A stretch of 64,000 bases of DNA from Massilia sp. Se16.2.3 (GCF_014171595.1 NZ_CP050451.1:1178001-1242000); one strand, 5' to 3'. Positions 9,278 to 19,436 are shown, numbered from the stretch's first letter. Program-made: numbers and translations. The notes: generated from the letters alone by a model not told the origin.

Positions 9278-10927
9278 ATGGCAAAGTTGGACAAGTTCTT
9301 CGCTCGGCGCATCAATGCGCATTTCCTCACGCTGGTTGTGGCTTTGCTGTTGGCCACGTTCAGCAACATCAAGTTCTGGACGACCTTCGCGCAGGCCGCC
9401 GGCGGGCTGACGCTCGCCAGGCTGCCGCTGCTGGCAGGCGCGTTCGCGATCATCGTCCTGTTCTTCAATGCCTGCCTGACGCTGGCCAGCTTCCGCTTCG
9501 TCGCCAAGCCGGTGCTGATCGTGCTGGTGCTGACCGCCTCGGCCGCCAGCTATTTCATTGCCGCCTACGGCGTCGTCATCGACAAGGCAATGATCCAGAA
9601 CGTGTTCGAGACGGACACGCGCGAAGCGGCCGAGCTGTTCAACTGGCACATGGTGCTGACCGTCGGCCTGCTCGGCGTGTTGCCGTCGATCCTGATTGCA
9701 CGTGCACAGATCCGCTTCCCGCAAGGTGTGCGCGGTTTGCTGGGACGGGCCGGCATTGCCGGCGGCTCCCTGCTGGCGGCAGTGCTGCTGCTCGTGCTGC
9801 TGTTCAAAAGCCTGGCACCGGCCGTGCGCGAACACCGCGAGCTGCGCTTCCTGCTCACGCCCACCAATACCATCCAGGCCCTGCATGGCTACCTGCGCAA
9901 CAAGTGGAGCACGCCCGTGGTGGTGGCGCCGCTAGGACGCGATGCGATCAAGGGGACGTCGTGGGCCGGACAGGCACGCAGGACGGTCACCGTGATCGTG
10001 GTTGGCGAGACGGCGCGTGCGATGAATTTCTCCCTCAACGGTTACAGCCGCGAGACCAATCCGCTGTTGTCGCGCCAACCCGGCCTGATCAATTTCTCGA
10101 ACGTGAGTTCCTGCGGCACCGCAACCGCCGTGTCGGTTCCCTGCGTGTTCTCGGCACTCGGCCACGACCGCTTTTCGCAGGAAAAGGCGTCGAGCCAGGA
10201 GGGCTTGCTCGACGTGCTCAAGCATGCCGGCTTCGACGTCCTGTGGCGCGACAACAATTCCGGCTGCAAGGGCGTCTGCGACCGCGTCGCGTACCAGGAC
10301 ATGTCGCACCCGACAGCGGGCGACCCCTTCTGCGAAGGCGAGGAATGCCATGACGAGCGCCTGCTGGCCGGACTGCCCCAGCTGATCCGCAACAGCCATG
10401 GCGACCTGGTCATCGTGCTGCACCAGAAGGGCAGCCACGGTCCGGCTTATGCGCACCGCTATCCGCGGGGCTTCGGCCGCTTCGGTCCGGTATGCGACAG
10501 TAACGAGTTCGAGCAGTGCTCGCGCGAGTCGATCGCCGCGGCCTACGACAACACCATCCTGTACACCGATTATTTCCTCAGCAAGACCATCGACCTGCTG
10601 CGCGAGACGGCGCAGGATGCCGGCGTCGACACGGCGATGCTGTACTTCTCGGATCACGGCGAGTCGCTCGGCGAGAACAACATGTACCTGCACGGCGCGC
10701 CCTACATGTTCGCCCCCAGCGAACAGACCCGGGTGCCGATGATGCTGTGGATGTCCGACGGTTATACATCGCGCTTCGGCATCGACCGTACCTGCCTGAT
10801 GGCGCGCCGTGACCAGCCGGTGTCGCACGATAACGTGTTCCATTCGGTGCTCGGCATGCTGGACGTGAACACGGCGGTGCTCAATCCCAAGCTGGACCTG
10901 TTCCGCGCCTGCACCCGGGGCAGCTGA
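9278..10927 (+). CDS. eptA: lipid A phosphoethanolamine transferase (EptA family)
   Basis: The 549-residue inner-membrane enzyme has about five N-terminal helices (to about residue 180) and a periplasmic sulfatase-fold domain. Family motifs are clear: VVGETARAMNFSLNGYSRET (zinc Glu), CGTATAVSVPC around residues 279-289 carrying the nucleophilic Thr, several Cys for disulfides, and YFSDHGESLGE with zinc Asp/His. It moves phosphoethanolamine from phosphatidylethanolamine to lipid A and so lowers binding of polymyxin and other cationic peptides. It is chromosomal, directly after the two-component genes, which argues for regulated intrinsic EptA rather than a mobile mcr gene. Its stop overlaps the start of the next gene (TGATG). 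Confidence 0.93.
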   Translation: MAKLDKFFARRINAHFLTLVVALLLATFSNIKFWTTFAQAAGGLTLARLPLLAGAFAIIVLFFNACLTLASFRFVAKPVLIVLVLTASAASYFIAAYGVVIDKAMIQNVFETDTREAAELFNWHMVLTVGLLGVLPSILIARAQIRFPQGVRGLLGRAGIAGGSLLAAVLLLVLLFKSLAPAVREHRELRFLLTPTNTIQALHGYLRNKWSTPVVVAPLGRDAIKGTSWAGQARRTVTVIVVGETARAMNFSLNGYSRETNPLLSRQPGLINFSNVSSCGTATAVSVPCVFSALGHDRFSQEKASSQEGLLDVLKHAGFDVLWRDNNSGCKGVCDRVAYQDMSHPTAGDPFCEGEECHDERLLAGLPQLIRNSHGDLVIVLHQKGSHGPAYAHRYPRGFGRFGPVCDSNEFEQCSRESIAAAYDNTILYTDYFLSKTIDLLRETAQDAGVDTAMLYFSDHGESLGENNMYLHGAPYMFAPSEQTRVPMMLWMSDGYTSRFGIDRTCLMARRDQPVSHDNVFHSVLGMLDVNTAVLNPKLDLFRACTRGS

Positions 10928-11706
10928 TGCGGCACACGGACCTGACCCAGGCGCCGGCGCTGCTCGGCGCGCGCCAAGTTGCGCGCCTGTGCGCCTGGCT
11001 GGCGCTGACTGCCCTTGTCATCCTCTGGATCGGCCGCTGCACCGACATCGACCTGATGCTGGCCGACGCGGTCTACGACACGGCGAACCACGTCTTCCCG
11101 TGGCGCCACGCCTGGTTGACCGATACCTTCAGCCACGTCATCCTGAAGGGTTTGCTAACGCTGGCGGCGGCCTATTTCATGCTGGCGGCGGCCTTCGACG
11201 CTTTCCGTCCACGCGCCGCGCGTGACGCCGCAAGCCGCCTGCGCCTGCGCGTGGTGGGACTGTCGGCGCTGCTGGTGCCGCTCGCGATCAGCGCACTCAA
11301 GCAGACAAGCGACGCGTATTGTCCGTGGGACCTGGCGCGCTACGGCGGCCATGCGCCTTACTTGCGGCTGTTCGATGCGCTGCCGCCCGGCGTGCTGCCC
11401 GGCCATTGCCTGCCTGCGGGACACGCTTCGAGCGCGCTATGGCTGGTGGCGCTGTGTGTCTACTGGCTGCCGGGCCGCCCGGGCGCGGCGGGAAAGGCTG
11501 CCCTGTGCGCGCTGGCCGCCGGGGGCATCGTCGGCTGGATGCAGCAGCTGCGTGGCGCGCACTTCCTGACCCACACCCTGTGGTCGGTCTGGATCGCCTG
11601 CGCCGTGGTGCTGCTGGTCGTGCTCGCACTGCAGTGGCAGCTGGGCTACCGGAGACAGGAAGCGCTGGCGCCCTTCATCGACGATCCGGTCGACGAAGCC
11701 GCGTGA
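10927..11706 (+). CDS. PAP2-family membrane phosphatase
   Basis: The 259-residue membrane protein has about six helices and the three phosphatase motifs in degenerate form: KQTSDAYCPWDL (in place of KX6RP), PAGHAS, and RGAHFLTHTLWS with the catalytic His. It overlaps eptA by one base and is surely co-translated with it. Family members remove phosphate from lipid A, undecaprenyl-diphosphate or phosphatidylglycerophosphate. With eptA as neighbour, lipid A or the phosphoethanolamine donor cycle is a likely substrate area; the exact substrate cannot be read from the sequence. Confidence 0.88.
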   Translation: MRHTDLTQAPALLGARQVARLCAWLALTALVILWIGRCTDIDLMLADAVYDTANHVFPWRHAWLTDTFSHVILKGLLTLAAAYFMLAAAFDAFRPRAARDAASRLRLRVVGLSALLVPLAISALKQTSDAYCPWDLARYGGHAPYLRLFDALPPGVLPGHCLPAGHASSALWLVALCVYWLPGRPGAAGKAALCALAAGGIVGWMQQLRGAHFLTHTLWSVWIACAVVLLVVLALQWQLGYRRQEALAPFIDDPVDEAA

Positions 11707-11818
11707 GCCTGGCGCAAGGCCGCCATCGCGGCGTTGCGGGCGCGACCTGCCGCGTGAGTCTCTTGCCGCTGTCCCGAACGGCATCCCTTGCCCCGCAGGC
11801 CCTGCCTGTCTGCTGTGC

Positions 11819-13391
11819 CTACAGCGGCTGCAGGTTCGCTCCGCGCAGGCCGACCAGCAGGGCGCGGCCGTCGGGCTGCACCCGGAACTCGCCGTATTTG
11901 GCCGCTTCCCAACGCTTGGCTTCGCCTTCGGTGAAGTACCGGGCATCGGTGACCAGCATCGGGTGCCCGTGCTTGTACACCAGCTCGATCAGGATGTCGC
12001 CCGGTGCCAGTGCGCCGCCGTCGTGCAGTCGCAGTAGCCTGGCGACGCCGTTCGGGCCCACGCGCGCCACCACGTGACTTGCCCGCCGCGTGGCCTGGCC
12101 GTTGGCGCCGGGGAGCGAGAAATTGAGCCGCATGTAATCGCCCTGCATCAGCGAGCGCGGATCGACCGGTGCCAGCTCGACGAAGACGGGCGCGCCCTGG
12201 CTGATGAGCGCCTCTTTTTGCCAGATCGAGAAATTCACCACGGCGAGCACGGCCAACGTGGCGGCACCGATCAGCCAACGCTGGCGGCCTTCGCGCAGCG
12301 CCGGCACCGGCTCCGGCGACGTCGTTTCGCGAACCCGCTCGTGCGGAAGCGCGAAGCCGGCGATCAGCGCCAGCGCCGCCCCTGCCGCTGCCAGCAGCAG
12401 CGCCTTGTGCGCCAGCGGCCAGGCCAGCTGGTAGTAGAAGTGACCGAGCAGCCACAGGGCGCAGAGTCCGGCCAGCGACGCCAGCACGCGCCGGCCGCTC
12501 GTCAGGGGATACGATGCCGATCAGCGCCGTGGCGCCGAGCGCCGAGGAAAAGGCCGACAGGGCAGCCAGCACCAGGCAAACCGCCGCGAACGGGATGCTG
12601 CGCAGCACGGGCCAGCGCCATGCGGCCCAGGCCAGCGCGGCGACCGCGGCGGCGACGGAGACGCCGCGCCACAGGGTAAAGGTGGAGCCGGCATCGTGGA
12701 AGGAGCTGGCCGGGTCGACGGCGCCGCCCACCACGACGGCCAGGCTGGACAGGACGGCGAGCGAGCACAGCAGGGACACCGCAGCGCCGGACAACACGGC
12801 TTCGCTCATGGCAGCCGTGCCGATCAGGTGGCGCTGGCGGCTCCAGTGGCTGCCGGCACAGCCGAGCAGCCAGGATGCAGACGCGCCGTACAGGGCGGGC
12901 CAGAAATTCGGCCAGCCGCCGTGCAGCGAGGGTGCGAGTGCGGCAACCAGCAGCGCGCCGATCGCCACACCCCACAGCGTGCGCAGCCAGTTGCGCGGCG
13001 TGGCCCAGGCCAGTACGCAGGCGACCGCCAGCAGCACCGGCGTGATGTCCTTGCGTGACAGCAGATCGGGCAGGCCGGCGCCCAGCAACACCATGCCGGC
13101 GATCAGCAGCGGCAAGCAGAGCTGTTCAACGAACAGCGGCAGCGTTTTCACACGCAAGATCAGCACCGCGGCCACCAGCACGACCGCGCCGCCAATTGCC
13201 AGGCCGGCGTTCGAGCTTCCGCTGGCGACGACCGCGACCATGAACGCCACCAGCGGGATGGCCGCGAACCAGGCGCCGATACCGCTCATCACCAGTACCG
13301 GCCAGGGGCGGTGTGTATCGGCCTGCGTGCCGGCGGCGAAGATGCCGCGTTCCACGCCTTCGCGAACGAGATGGTCCATGCGCCTGCTCAT
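11819..13391 (-). CDS. DUF4401 / GDYXXLXY-domain membrane protein, frame broken
   Basis: The N-terminal half is a multi-helix DUF4401 region (starting MSRRMDHLVREGVERG). The C-terminal part has a further helix and the GDYMRLNFSLP motif of GDYXXLXY proteins. The frame shifts near 12515: GATALI must join SYPLTSGRRVLASLAG, needing one base fewer (or two more) than printed. Bridged, it gives about 524 residues, normal for the fused family. Without the correction the first frame runs on as about 290 residues of Arg/Pro/Ala-rich nonsense. The start overlaps the stop of the DUF2157 gene (ATGA). Function of the pair is unknown; both are inner-membrane proteins. Confidence 0.78.
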
Positions 13392-14352
13392 GCCTGGTCC
13401 TCCGTACCGTGCTGCCTTGCCAGCGGCAGGATCAGCCAGACCGTGAGCGCCAGCAGGCCGGCGGCCACCAGGCCCAGCAGCAGCAGGACTCCGCTTCCTT
13501 GCGAACCGCTGCCGCTCAGCAGGGCGCGCATCAAGCCACCGTCGATCAGCACATTCAGGCCGAGCGCCGCGATGCACAGGCTCACCAGGTCGAACCACCG
13601 GCCCTTGTGGGTCAGCCAGGCCGCCGCCGCGAACAGCAGCAGCGCCGCCGGTAGTAGCCGCCCGGGGTGCGGCCGACCAGGTCGGTCACGCCGACCGCGC
13701 CGACGAGGAGCGCGGCCGACAATGTGGCCAGCCGCATCGACGCCGACCCCGCACCGGCGCGCGGCCCGAACACGGTCAGCAGGGCGGCCAGCGCGCAGGC
13801 GAGCAAGGCAGCGCAGGCCATCAGGAACAGCGCGGGCTCGAACCCGAACAGATCCAGCCGTCCGCCCCACAGGCCGAGCGCCGTCATCGCGACCAGGGTC
13901 CAGGCGCTCCAGACGCTGTCGGAACGGGCACCGAATGCCAGCGGCAACGCCAGGGCGGCCCGGGTAGCGAACAGCTGCCAGGCATCGGCACCGGTCTGGT
14001 AAGTCTGGCCGAAGAAGGCGAACAGGGCGCCGATGGCAAGCAGCGCCAGCAGGGCAAGCGGGACGCGCGCCGGACGCCACAGCGCTGCTCCGGCACAGGC
14101 ACACACGGCCGCGCCTTCCAGCAAGCCGAACTGTCCTGTCCGCCCGAACGACTGCCAGTTGGCGGCAACGAAGAAGACCAGGCCCAGTCCGATCATCAGT
14201 GCCCCCAGCAACAGCAGCGCGCGGCGCAGTCGGCCGGCCAGGCCGCCAGGCTGGGCGTCGAAGGCGGCGAGCCGCCAGAGGGAGGCGAATGCGTCGGGAC
14301 CGAGACGCTGCTGCGCCGCCAGTTCCAGTACCGCAAGGCGGGTTTTCATCAT
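13388..14352 (-). CDS. DUF2157 membrane protein, frame broken
   Basis: About 321 residues with a short soluble head (AAQQRLGPDAFASLWRLAAF) and eight or so membrane helices; the phrase GLGLVFFVAANWQSF is typical of DUF2157. Near 13660 the frame breaks in CCCCGGGCGG: one more base joins VGRTP to GRLLPAALLLFAAAAWLTHK, restoring the C-terminal helices. Two ATG codons stand in tandem (14352, 14349) after GGAGCATCC. It is the first gene of a two-gene unit with the DUF4401/GDYXXLXY protein, an arrangement seen in many proteobacteria. Role unknown. Confidence 0.78.
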
Positions 14353-14505
14353 GGATGCTCCAGGGCGGCCAACGCCGCAACGAAGTTATGAGTCCGAATG
14401 GCGTACCGAAGTTGCGGTCGGCAGCGCAGTGGTTTGCGTCGCATCATCGCACGATCTTGTCCGTATTGCATCCTTTTATCTTTCTTTTGGGAAAGGATGA
14501 CTTCC

Positions 14506-14790
14506 ATGGACGAGCAAGCCGGACTGGCCAGGATGCTGATCGCCCCTTTGGGCCGCATCACCACGCAATACGAAGGAGCGATCCGCCCGCTGCTGGGGGA
14601 AGGCGGAACGGCGGCCCAGGGTGTCCTGGCCAACGACGAGGCGGTGCGCAAGGTGGCGCAGTTCTGCTACCCCTTGCTGCCCGGCCTGGTGCGCCTGGCG
14701 GTGAAGGAAAGTGCGTTTGTCGGCTTCGTGATGAGTAACCGCGAGCTGCTGCTGGCGCGCCTGGCAGGGCAGGCTGCGCGCGCTGCCTGA
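14506..14790 (+). CDS. hypothetical protein, 94 aa
   Basis: A small soluble protein beginning MDEQAGLARMLIAPLGRITT and ending in a possible amphipathic helix rich in Leu/Ala/Arg. I chose ATG 14506 because AAGGA lies about 10 bases upstream; ATG 14497 is an alternative. No family recognised. It is convergent with, and one base from, the corrected end of the MFS transporter gene. Confidence 0.6.
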   Translation: MDEQAGLARMLIAPLGRITTQYEGAIRPLLGEGGTAAQGVLANDEAVRKVAQFCYPLLPGLVRLAVKESAFVGFVMSNRELLLARLAGQAARAA

Positions 14791-16250
14791 TTATTGCGTG
14801 GCAACCGGCTCGGCCGTGGTCGCGGCGGCGCGGCCCGGCTGATGCTGTCGCCGTCGCGCCGGCGCAGTCGCCAGAAGATCACCGCCGACAAGATCGTCAT
14901 CATCGCCAGCGCCCAGAAGCCGTGATGCAGGGCGCCGGTGACGAGCACCGGGTTCGTTTGCGGCACATGGCCGAGGAACCAGGCGGTCACGAGCGTACCG
15001 GTGGCCAGGCCGAAACTCATCGACAGCTGCTGGAAGGAACTCGAGATCGTGCTTGCCATGCTCGAATCCTTGGCGTCGATGTCGGCATAGGCCAGCGTAT
15101 TCATGCTGGAAAATTGCAGCGAGTTGAAGAAGCCTTGCATCAGGCTGATGCAGACGATGAGGATCAGCGGCGTCTCACGCCCGACCAGCCCGAACAGGGC
15201 AATGGTGAGCCCGATGCACAGCGTATTGACCACCAGCACCTGGCGATAGCCGAAGCGTGCCAGCACTTTCGGCGCGATCAGTTTCATGCCCATGGCTGCT
15301 GCCGCCGACGGCATCATCAGCAAGCCCGACTGCCAGGCCGGCAAGCCGAGCCCGAGCTGGTAGAGCAGCGGCAACAGGAAGGGCAGGCCGCCAACCCCGA
15401 GGCGCGTGACAAAGCCACCGACGACCGAGATGCGGAAGGTCCTGACCCTGAGCAGATTCAGGCGCAGCAGCGGGAACTTGCTGCGCTCGGCGTGCCACGC
15501 GTAGGTACCGAGCAGGCCGAGGGACAGCGCCAGCAGCAAGGCCATGGTGACACCGCTCAGCGAGTGCTCGCCGAAAATCTCGAGCAGCCAGGACAGGATG
15601 GCGGTGCCGGAACTGAACAGGATCAGTCCGGGCACATCGAGCGGCCGGCGCTCGTCGCCATGGTAGTCCGGCATGTGACGCCAGACCAGGAACATGGCGA
15701 TCAGGCCGAAGGGCACGTTGATGAAGAAGATGGCGCGCCAGGAAGTCAGGTGCACCATCAGGCCACCGACCGTTGGGCCCAGCAAGGGCCCGATCAGCGC
15801 CGGAATGATGACGAAATTCATCGCCCCCAGCAGTTCGTTCTTGGGGAACGTACGGACGATGGCCAAGCGGCCGACCGGCATCATCATCGCGCCGCCGAGT
15901 CCCTGCAACAGGCGCGCCGCCGTCATCATTTCCGCGTTGGGCGACAAGCCGCACAGCATGGACGCCAGGGTGAAGATGCCGATCGCAATGAGAAACACGC
16001 GCCGGGTGCCGAAGCGGTCGGCCATCCAGCCGCTGACGGGGATGCCGACGGCCAGGCCGAGGATGTAGCTGGTGACGACCGATTTCAGGCTCAGCGGCGT
16101 GACGCCGAGGCTGGCGGCGATGCTGGGAATGGCGGTGTTGACGACCGTGGCATCGAGCTGCTCCATGAACAGGGCAGTTGCAACCAGCCATGGCAGATAG
16201 GTCTTGATGGTGGAAGGATTCAATCGGCGCTCATCCAGTCCTGCGCGCAC
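14791..16250 (-). CDS. MFS multidrug transporter, DHA2 (EmrB/QacA) type, frame broken at C-terminus
   Basis: Fourteen membrane helices with the DHA2 signatures LFMEQLDATVVNTAIPSIA in helix 1, GWMADRFGTRRVF in loop 2-3 and GPLLGPTVGGL in helix 5. It should export drugs or other hydrophobic compounds using the proton gradient. The open frame runs on past RRRDGDSISRA into 45 residues of nonsense over the opposite gene. If one base is missing in GGCCGCGCCGCCGCG near 14835, the protein ends naturally SRAAAATTAEPVATQ with TAA at 14791, exactly next to the convergent neighbour. The start is uncertain: GTG 16250, or TTG 16223. Confidence 0.85.
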
Positions 16251-16360
16251 GGATGCGCGCGCTCTGCCGGATTGTTACATAAATTTATGCAGGCTGAATT
16301 CAAGGGGACGGCGCAAGGAAGCGCCGTCAATACAGGCGGCGCGCGCTGCCGTCCCGCGCA

Positions 16361-16930
16361 TCAGAACTTGTAGCGTGCGCCGGCGACGAGGAAATTGACG
16401 CCGGTATTGGGGCGCTTGATGCTGGCGTTCGAGTAGTGCTGGAATTTCACAGTCAGGTCCCACTTGTTGGCGGTGACATAGCCGACACCGAAGTGGTCGC
16501 CGAACTGGAACGCGGTGGAGAGCCGGTCGTCGGCATTGCGGTACAGTTCCGAGAACAGGTTGGCGCCGATGCCGCCCTCGGCGTACCAGCCGAGGCCATC
16601 GTCGCGTCCGTAGCGCAGGACCGGCGTGAAGCCGATGACGGCGAGGTTCTGGTGCCGTCCCGCCTCATTGCGATAGGCGCTGCCGCGCCAGTAGGCGGCC
16701 GACACATCCCAGTAGCCGCCCAGGTGGCGGCCCTTCGAGGCCAGCCAACGCGCTTCCCAGTTCGACTGCAGCGCCACGCGCGCCAGGCGCACATGTTTGC
16801 CGCTGCCGAATTCGACAGATGCCGAGTCGATCAGGCCGTTATCGGCAGCGAATGCCGGACTTGCCGCCAGAACCGCCGCGCCAAGAAAGATGCCAATTCG
16901 TGTTTGGAGAGAGGACATAATTGCTTTCAT
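16361..16930 (-). CDS. pagL: lipid A 3-O-deacylase, PagL family
   Basis: It has a signal peptide (IGIFLGAAVLAASPAFA) and then an eight-stranded outer-membrane barrel of about 160 residues ending in aromatic KF. The catalytic His/Ser pair is in FQHYSNASI, matching the H-x-S-N motif of PagL. The enzyme removes an acyl chain from lipid A in the outer membrane. The start at 16930 gives a normal signal peptide; 16918 is also possible. Together with the EptA operon 5 kb away, it points to active remodelling of lipid A in this region. Confidence 0.88.
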   Translation of the reverse strand: MKAIMSSLQTRIGIFLGAAVLAASPAFAADNGLIDSASVEFGSGKHVRLARVALQSNWEARWLASKGRHLGGYWDVSAAYWRGSAYRNEAGRHQNLAVIGFTPVLRYGRDDGLGWYAEGGIGANLFSELYRNADDRLSTAFQFGDHFGVGYVTANKWDLTVKFQHYSNASIKRPNTGVNFLVAGARYKF

Positions 16931-17022
16931 GAGGTAGGCGCCAGTCCACGCTGGCACGTGCAATAATTGTACTATTGTTAATAAAACAAGGTCGCGCGCG
17001 CTCAATCGTGCGAGGGAACCAC

Positions 17023-17922
17023 ATGACACTTCCGGTTGTCGCATTTCTTGGCATTGGCCTGATGGGCCGGCCGATGGCGCTGCGCCTGGCCGCGGCCGGG
17101 TTCGCTCCCCGTGTCTGGAACCGCAGCCCCGCAAAGGCGGCCGCGCTCGCGGGTTCAGGCGCCGTACCCTGCGCCGACCTGGGGCAGGCGGTGACGGGCG
17201 CGGCGGTCGTGGTCTCGATGCTCGAGGCCGGCCCGGCGGTTGGCGCCACTATCGCCGCAGCCTTGCCTTCCCCGGCGCCCGGCGCCCTGTGGATCGACAT
17301 GAGTTCCACCCGCCACGACGAAGCGCTGGCCTTCCATGCGCGCCTGGACGGGCACGGCATGCGCTTTCTCGACGCCCCGGTGTCGGGCGGGGTGGCCGGT
17401 GCCGAAGGCGGCACGCTGGCCATCATGGCCGGCGGCAGCCTGCACGATTTCAACGAAGCGCTGCCGCTGTTTGGTGCACTGGGCAGCGCGCGCCTGGTGA
17501 ACCCGGCCGGCAGCGGGCAGGTGGCGAAGCTGTGCAACCAGCTCATTGTCGGCGCCACCATCCACATCGTGGCCGAGGCATTGTTGCTGGCGCAGGCGGC
17601 CGGCGCGGATCCGGCTGCCGTGCGCGAGGCGATCCGCGGCGGCTTCGCCGGCAGCCGCATCCTCGACCTGCATGGCCAGCGCATGCTGGAGCGGAATTTC
17701 GTGGCGGGCGGGCAGGTGAAGAGCCAACTGAAGGATTTGCACAACGTGCTCGCGGCGGCGGCCGAAGCCGGGCTGGCGTTGCCGCTGACAGCGGCGGCCA
17801 CGCGCAGTTACGAGTCGATCGCGGACGAGTTGGGTGGCGCCGACCATGCGGCAGTGCTGCTGGCGCTGGAGCGGATCAATCCGGGGCAGAGATTGGGGGG
17901 CGGCGCCGACCAGTTGGCGTAG
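17023..17922 (+). CDS. NAD(P)-dependent beta-hydroxyacid dehydrogenase (3-hydroxyisobutyrate dehydrogenase family)
   Basis: The 299-residue protein starts with a Rossmann motif, FLGIGLMGRPMALRLAAAGF, and has the substrate-binding DAPVSGGVAGAEGGTLAIMAGG and the catalytic-Lys region GQVAKLCNQLIVG. GAGGGAACC precedes the ATG at 17023. Family members reduce or oxidise tartronate semialdehyde, 3-hydroxyisobutyrate or similar; the exact substrate cannot be read. It stands alone, divergent from pagL. Confidence 0.9.
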   Translation: MTLPVVAFLGIGLMGRPMALRLAAAGFAPRVWNRSPAKAAALAGSGAVPCADLGQAVTGAAVVVSMLEAGPAVGATIAAALPSPAPGALWIDMSSTRHDEALAFHARLDGHGMRFLDAPVSGGVAGAEGGTLAIMAGGSLHDFNEALPLFGALGSARLVNPAGSGQVAKLCNQLIVGATIHIVAEALLLAQAAGADPAAVREAIRGGFAGSRILDLHGQRMLERNFVAGGQVKSQLKDLHNVLAAAAEAGLALPLTAAATRSYESIADELGGADHAAVLLALERINPGQRLGGGADQLA

Positions 17923-17962
17923 CAGCAGCCGGAACACGTTGCGCTGTTCGAAGGTACGAACA

Positions 17963-18025
17963 CGTGGAGTCAGGACTCCACCCTACATACCGATCCTCGT
18001 CGGGTGGAGTCCTGACTCCACGCGG
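17963..18025. repeat. two REP-like palindromes in inverted order
   Basis: CGTGGAGTCAGGACTCCACC-CTAC (17963-17986) is mirrored by GGGTGGAGTCCTGACTCCAC-GCGG (18002-18025). Each is itself a near-perfect hairpin. They belong to the same family as the GTAGGGTGGGC...GCCCACGCGG repeats elsewhere in the window, but with a GTGGAGTC arm. They lie between two convergent genes. Confidence 0.75.
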
Positions 18026-18080
18026 TATCGGAATATGCAGACCAGCCCGATCACATTGACCGGACCGTCTGTCCAGTACT

Positions 18081-19274
18081 TCAACCCGCCTTCAAGCCCA
18101 TCTCGACGAGCCGCACCCAATAGCTCGCCCCGATCGGCAATAGCTGATCGTTAAAATCATAACTGCCATTGTGCAGCTGGCACGGCCCCAGCCCATGCCC
18201 GCCGGCGCGGTGGTCGCCGTCGCCATTGCCGATGAAAACATAGCACCCCGGCTTCGCCTGCAGCATGAAGGCGAAATCCTCCGCGCCCATGGTCGGTTCG
18301 ACAGCGGTATTCACGTTCGCCTCGCCCACGACGGCACGCATCGCCTCGATCGCAAACGCGGTCTGCTCGGGATGGTTGATCAGCGGCGGATAATTGCGCT
18401 TGAAGCCAAACTCGACGCTCGCATTGAAGCCGGTCGCGATGCCCTGCGCCATCTCTTCCATGCGCCGCTGGACCAGGTCGAGCACGCTTGTCGAAAAAGT
18501 GCGCACCGTGCCGATCAACACAGCCTCGTCGGGAATGACATTGGTGGCGCTGCCCGCATGGATCTGCGTGATCGACAGCACCGCCGTCTCCAGGGGATTG
18601 CGTTCGCGCGAAATGATGGTCTGCCAGGCCTGCGCGATCTGCACCGCCACCATCACCGGATCGATGCCGCGGTGCGGTTGCGCCGCGTGCGCGCCCTTGC
18701 CCTTCACGACCACGCGGAACTCGTTACTCGATGCCATCATCGGACCGGGAATCACGCCAAAGCTGCCTTCCGGCAGGCCTGGCCAGTTATGCATGCCGTA
18801 CACCGCGTCCATCGGGAACTTATCGAACAGGCCATCCTCGATCATGCGGCGTGCGCCGGCACCGCCTTCTTCGGCGGGTTGGAAAATGAGATACACCGTC
18901 CCATCAAAGTTGCGATGACGCGACAAATAGTGGGCTGCACCCAACAACATCGCAGTATGACCGTCATGCCCGCATGCATGCATCTTGCCGGGGTGGCGCG
19001 ACGCATGGTCAAATGTGTTGAGTTCCTGCATGGGCAGTGCATCCATGTCGGCGCGCAGGCCGATGGCCCGGTTCGAGTTGCCATTCTTGATCATGCCAAC
19101 CACGCCGGTCACGCCCAGCCCGCGCACGACGGGGATACCCCATTCGGTCAGGCGCGCGGCCACGACATCGGCGGTGCGCTGCTCTTCGTAGCTCAGTTCC
19201 GGGTGCGCGTGCAGGTCGCGGCGGATGGCTTCCAGTTCGGTCTGGAAAGCAAGGATCGGTTCGACGAGTCTCAT
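18081..19274 (-). CDS. M20 peptidase/amidohydrolase (hippurate hydrolase/N-acyl-amino-acid type)
   Basis: The 397-residue metal-dependent hydrolase shows the family pattern: RRDLHAHPELSYEE, RADMDALPM, HACGHDGHTAMLLG (metal ligands), FQPAEEGGAGA, and MGAEDFAFML near the end. It should cleave acyl or peptide bonds of N-acylated amino acids in the cytoplasm. The start at 19274 follows GGGAGAATAAA; the longer upstream frame only runs through a palindromic repeat. Confidence 0.92.
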   Translation of the reverse strand: MRLVEPILAFQTELEAIRRDLHAHPELSYEEQRTADVVAARLTEWGIPVVRGLGVTGVVGMIKNGNSNRAIGLRADMDALPMQELNTFDHASRHPGKMHACGHDGHTAMLLGAAHYLSRHRNFDGTVYLIFQPAEEGGAGARRMIEDGLFDKFPMDAVYGMHNWPGLPEGSFGVIPGPMMASSNEFRVVVKGKGAHAAQPHRGIDPVMVAVQIAQAWQTIISRERNPLETAVLSITQIHAGSATNVIPDEAVLIGTVRTFSTSVLDLVQRRMEEMAQGIATGFNASVEFGFKRNYPPLINHPEQTAFAIEAMRAVVGEANVNTAVEPTMGAEDFAFMLQAKPGCYVFIGNGDGDHRAGGHGLGPCQLHNGSYDFNDQLLPIGASYWVRLVEMGLKAG

Positions 19275-19311
19275 TTTATTCTCCCTGTTTGCATGGGCTT
19301 TCATGCATGTA

Positions 19312-19436
19312 GAGCATCTAACAAAACCCTTATGACTGCGTTGCATCGTCTCGCCGTACTTTCGTACTGTCTTCGACAATGCGCGTTGCCTCAAGAGCCC
19401 AGCTCTCGAGGCTCCCAAGGGCTTTGTTAGACGCTC
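19312..19436. mobile_element. MITE-like palindromic element
   Basis: The ends GAGCATCTAACAAAACCCTT and, inverted, GAGCGTCTAACAAAGCCCTT match at all but two of 20 positions, enclosing about 85 bases with TGCGTTGC motifs. There is no coding capacity. It fills most of the gap between two divergent genes, so it may carry or disturb their promoters. Confidence 0.7.

Noticed and set aside
9278-10927. eptA as a mobile colistin-resistance (mcr) gene
   Set aside because: It is in an operon with a regulator pair and a phosphatase, has the GC content of its surroundings, and no insertion sequence is near.
11646-12510. Long continuation of the DUF4401 frame
   Set aside because: After the frame break it is Arg/Ala/Pro-rich nonsense, while the GDYXXLXY domain continues in another frame.
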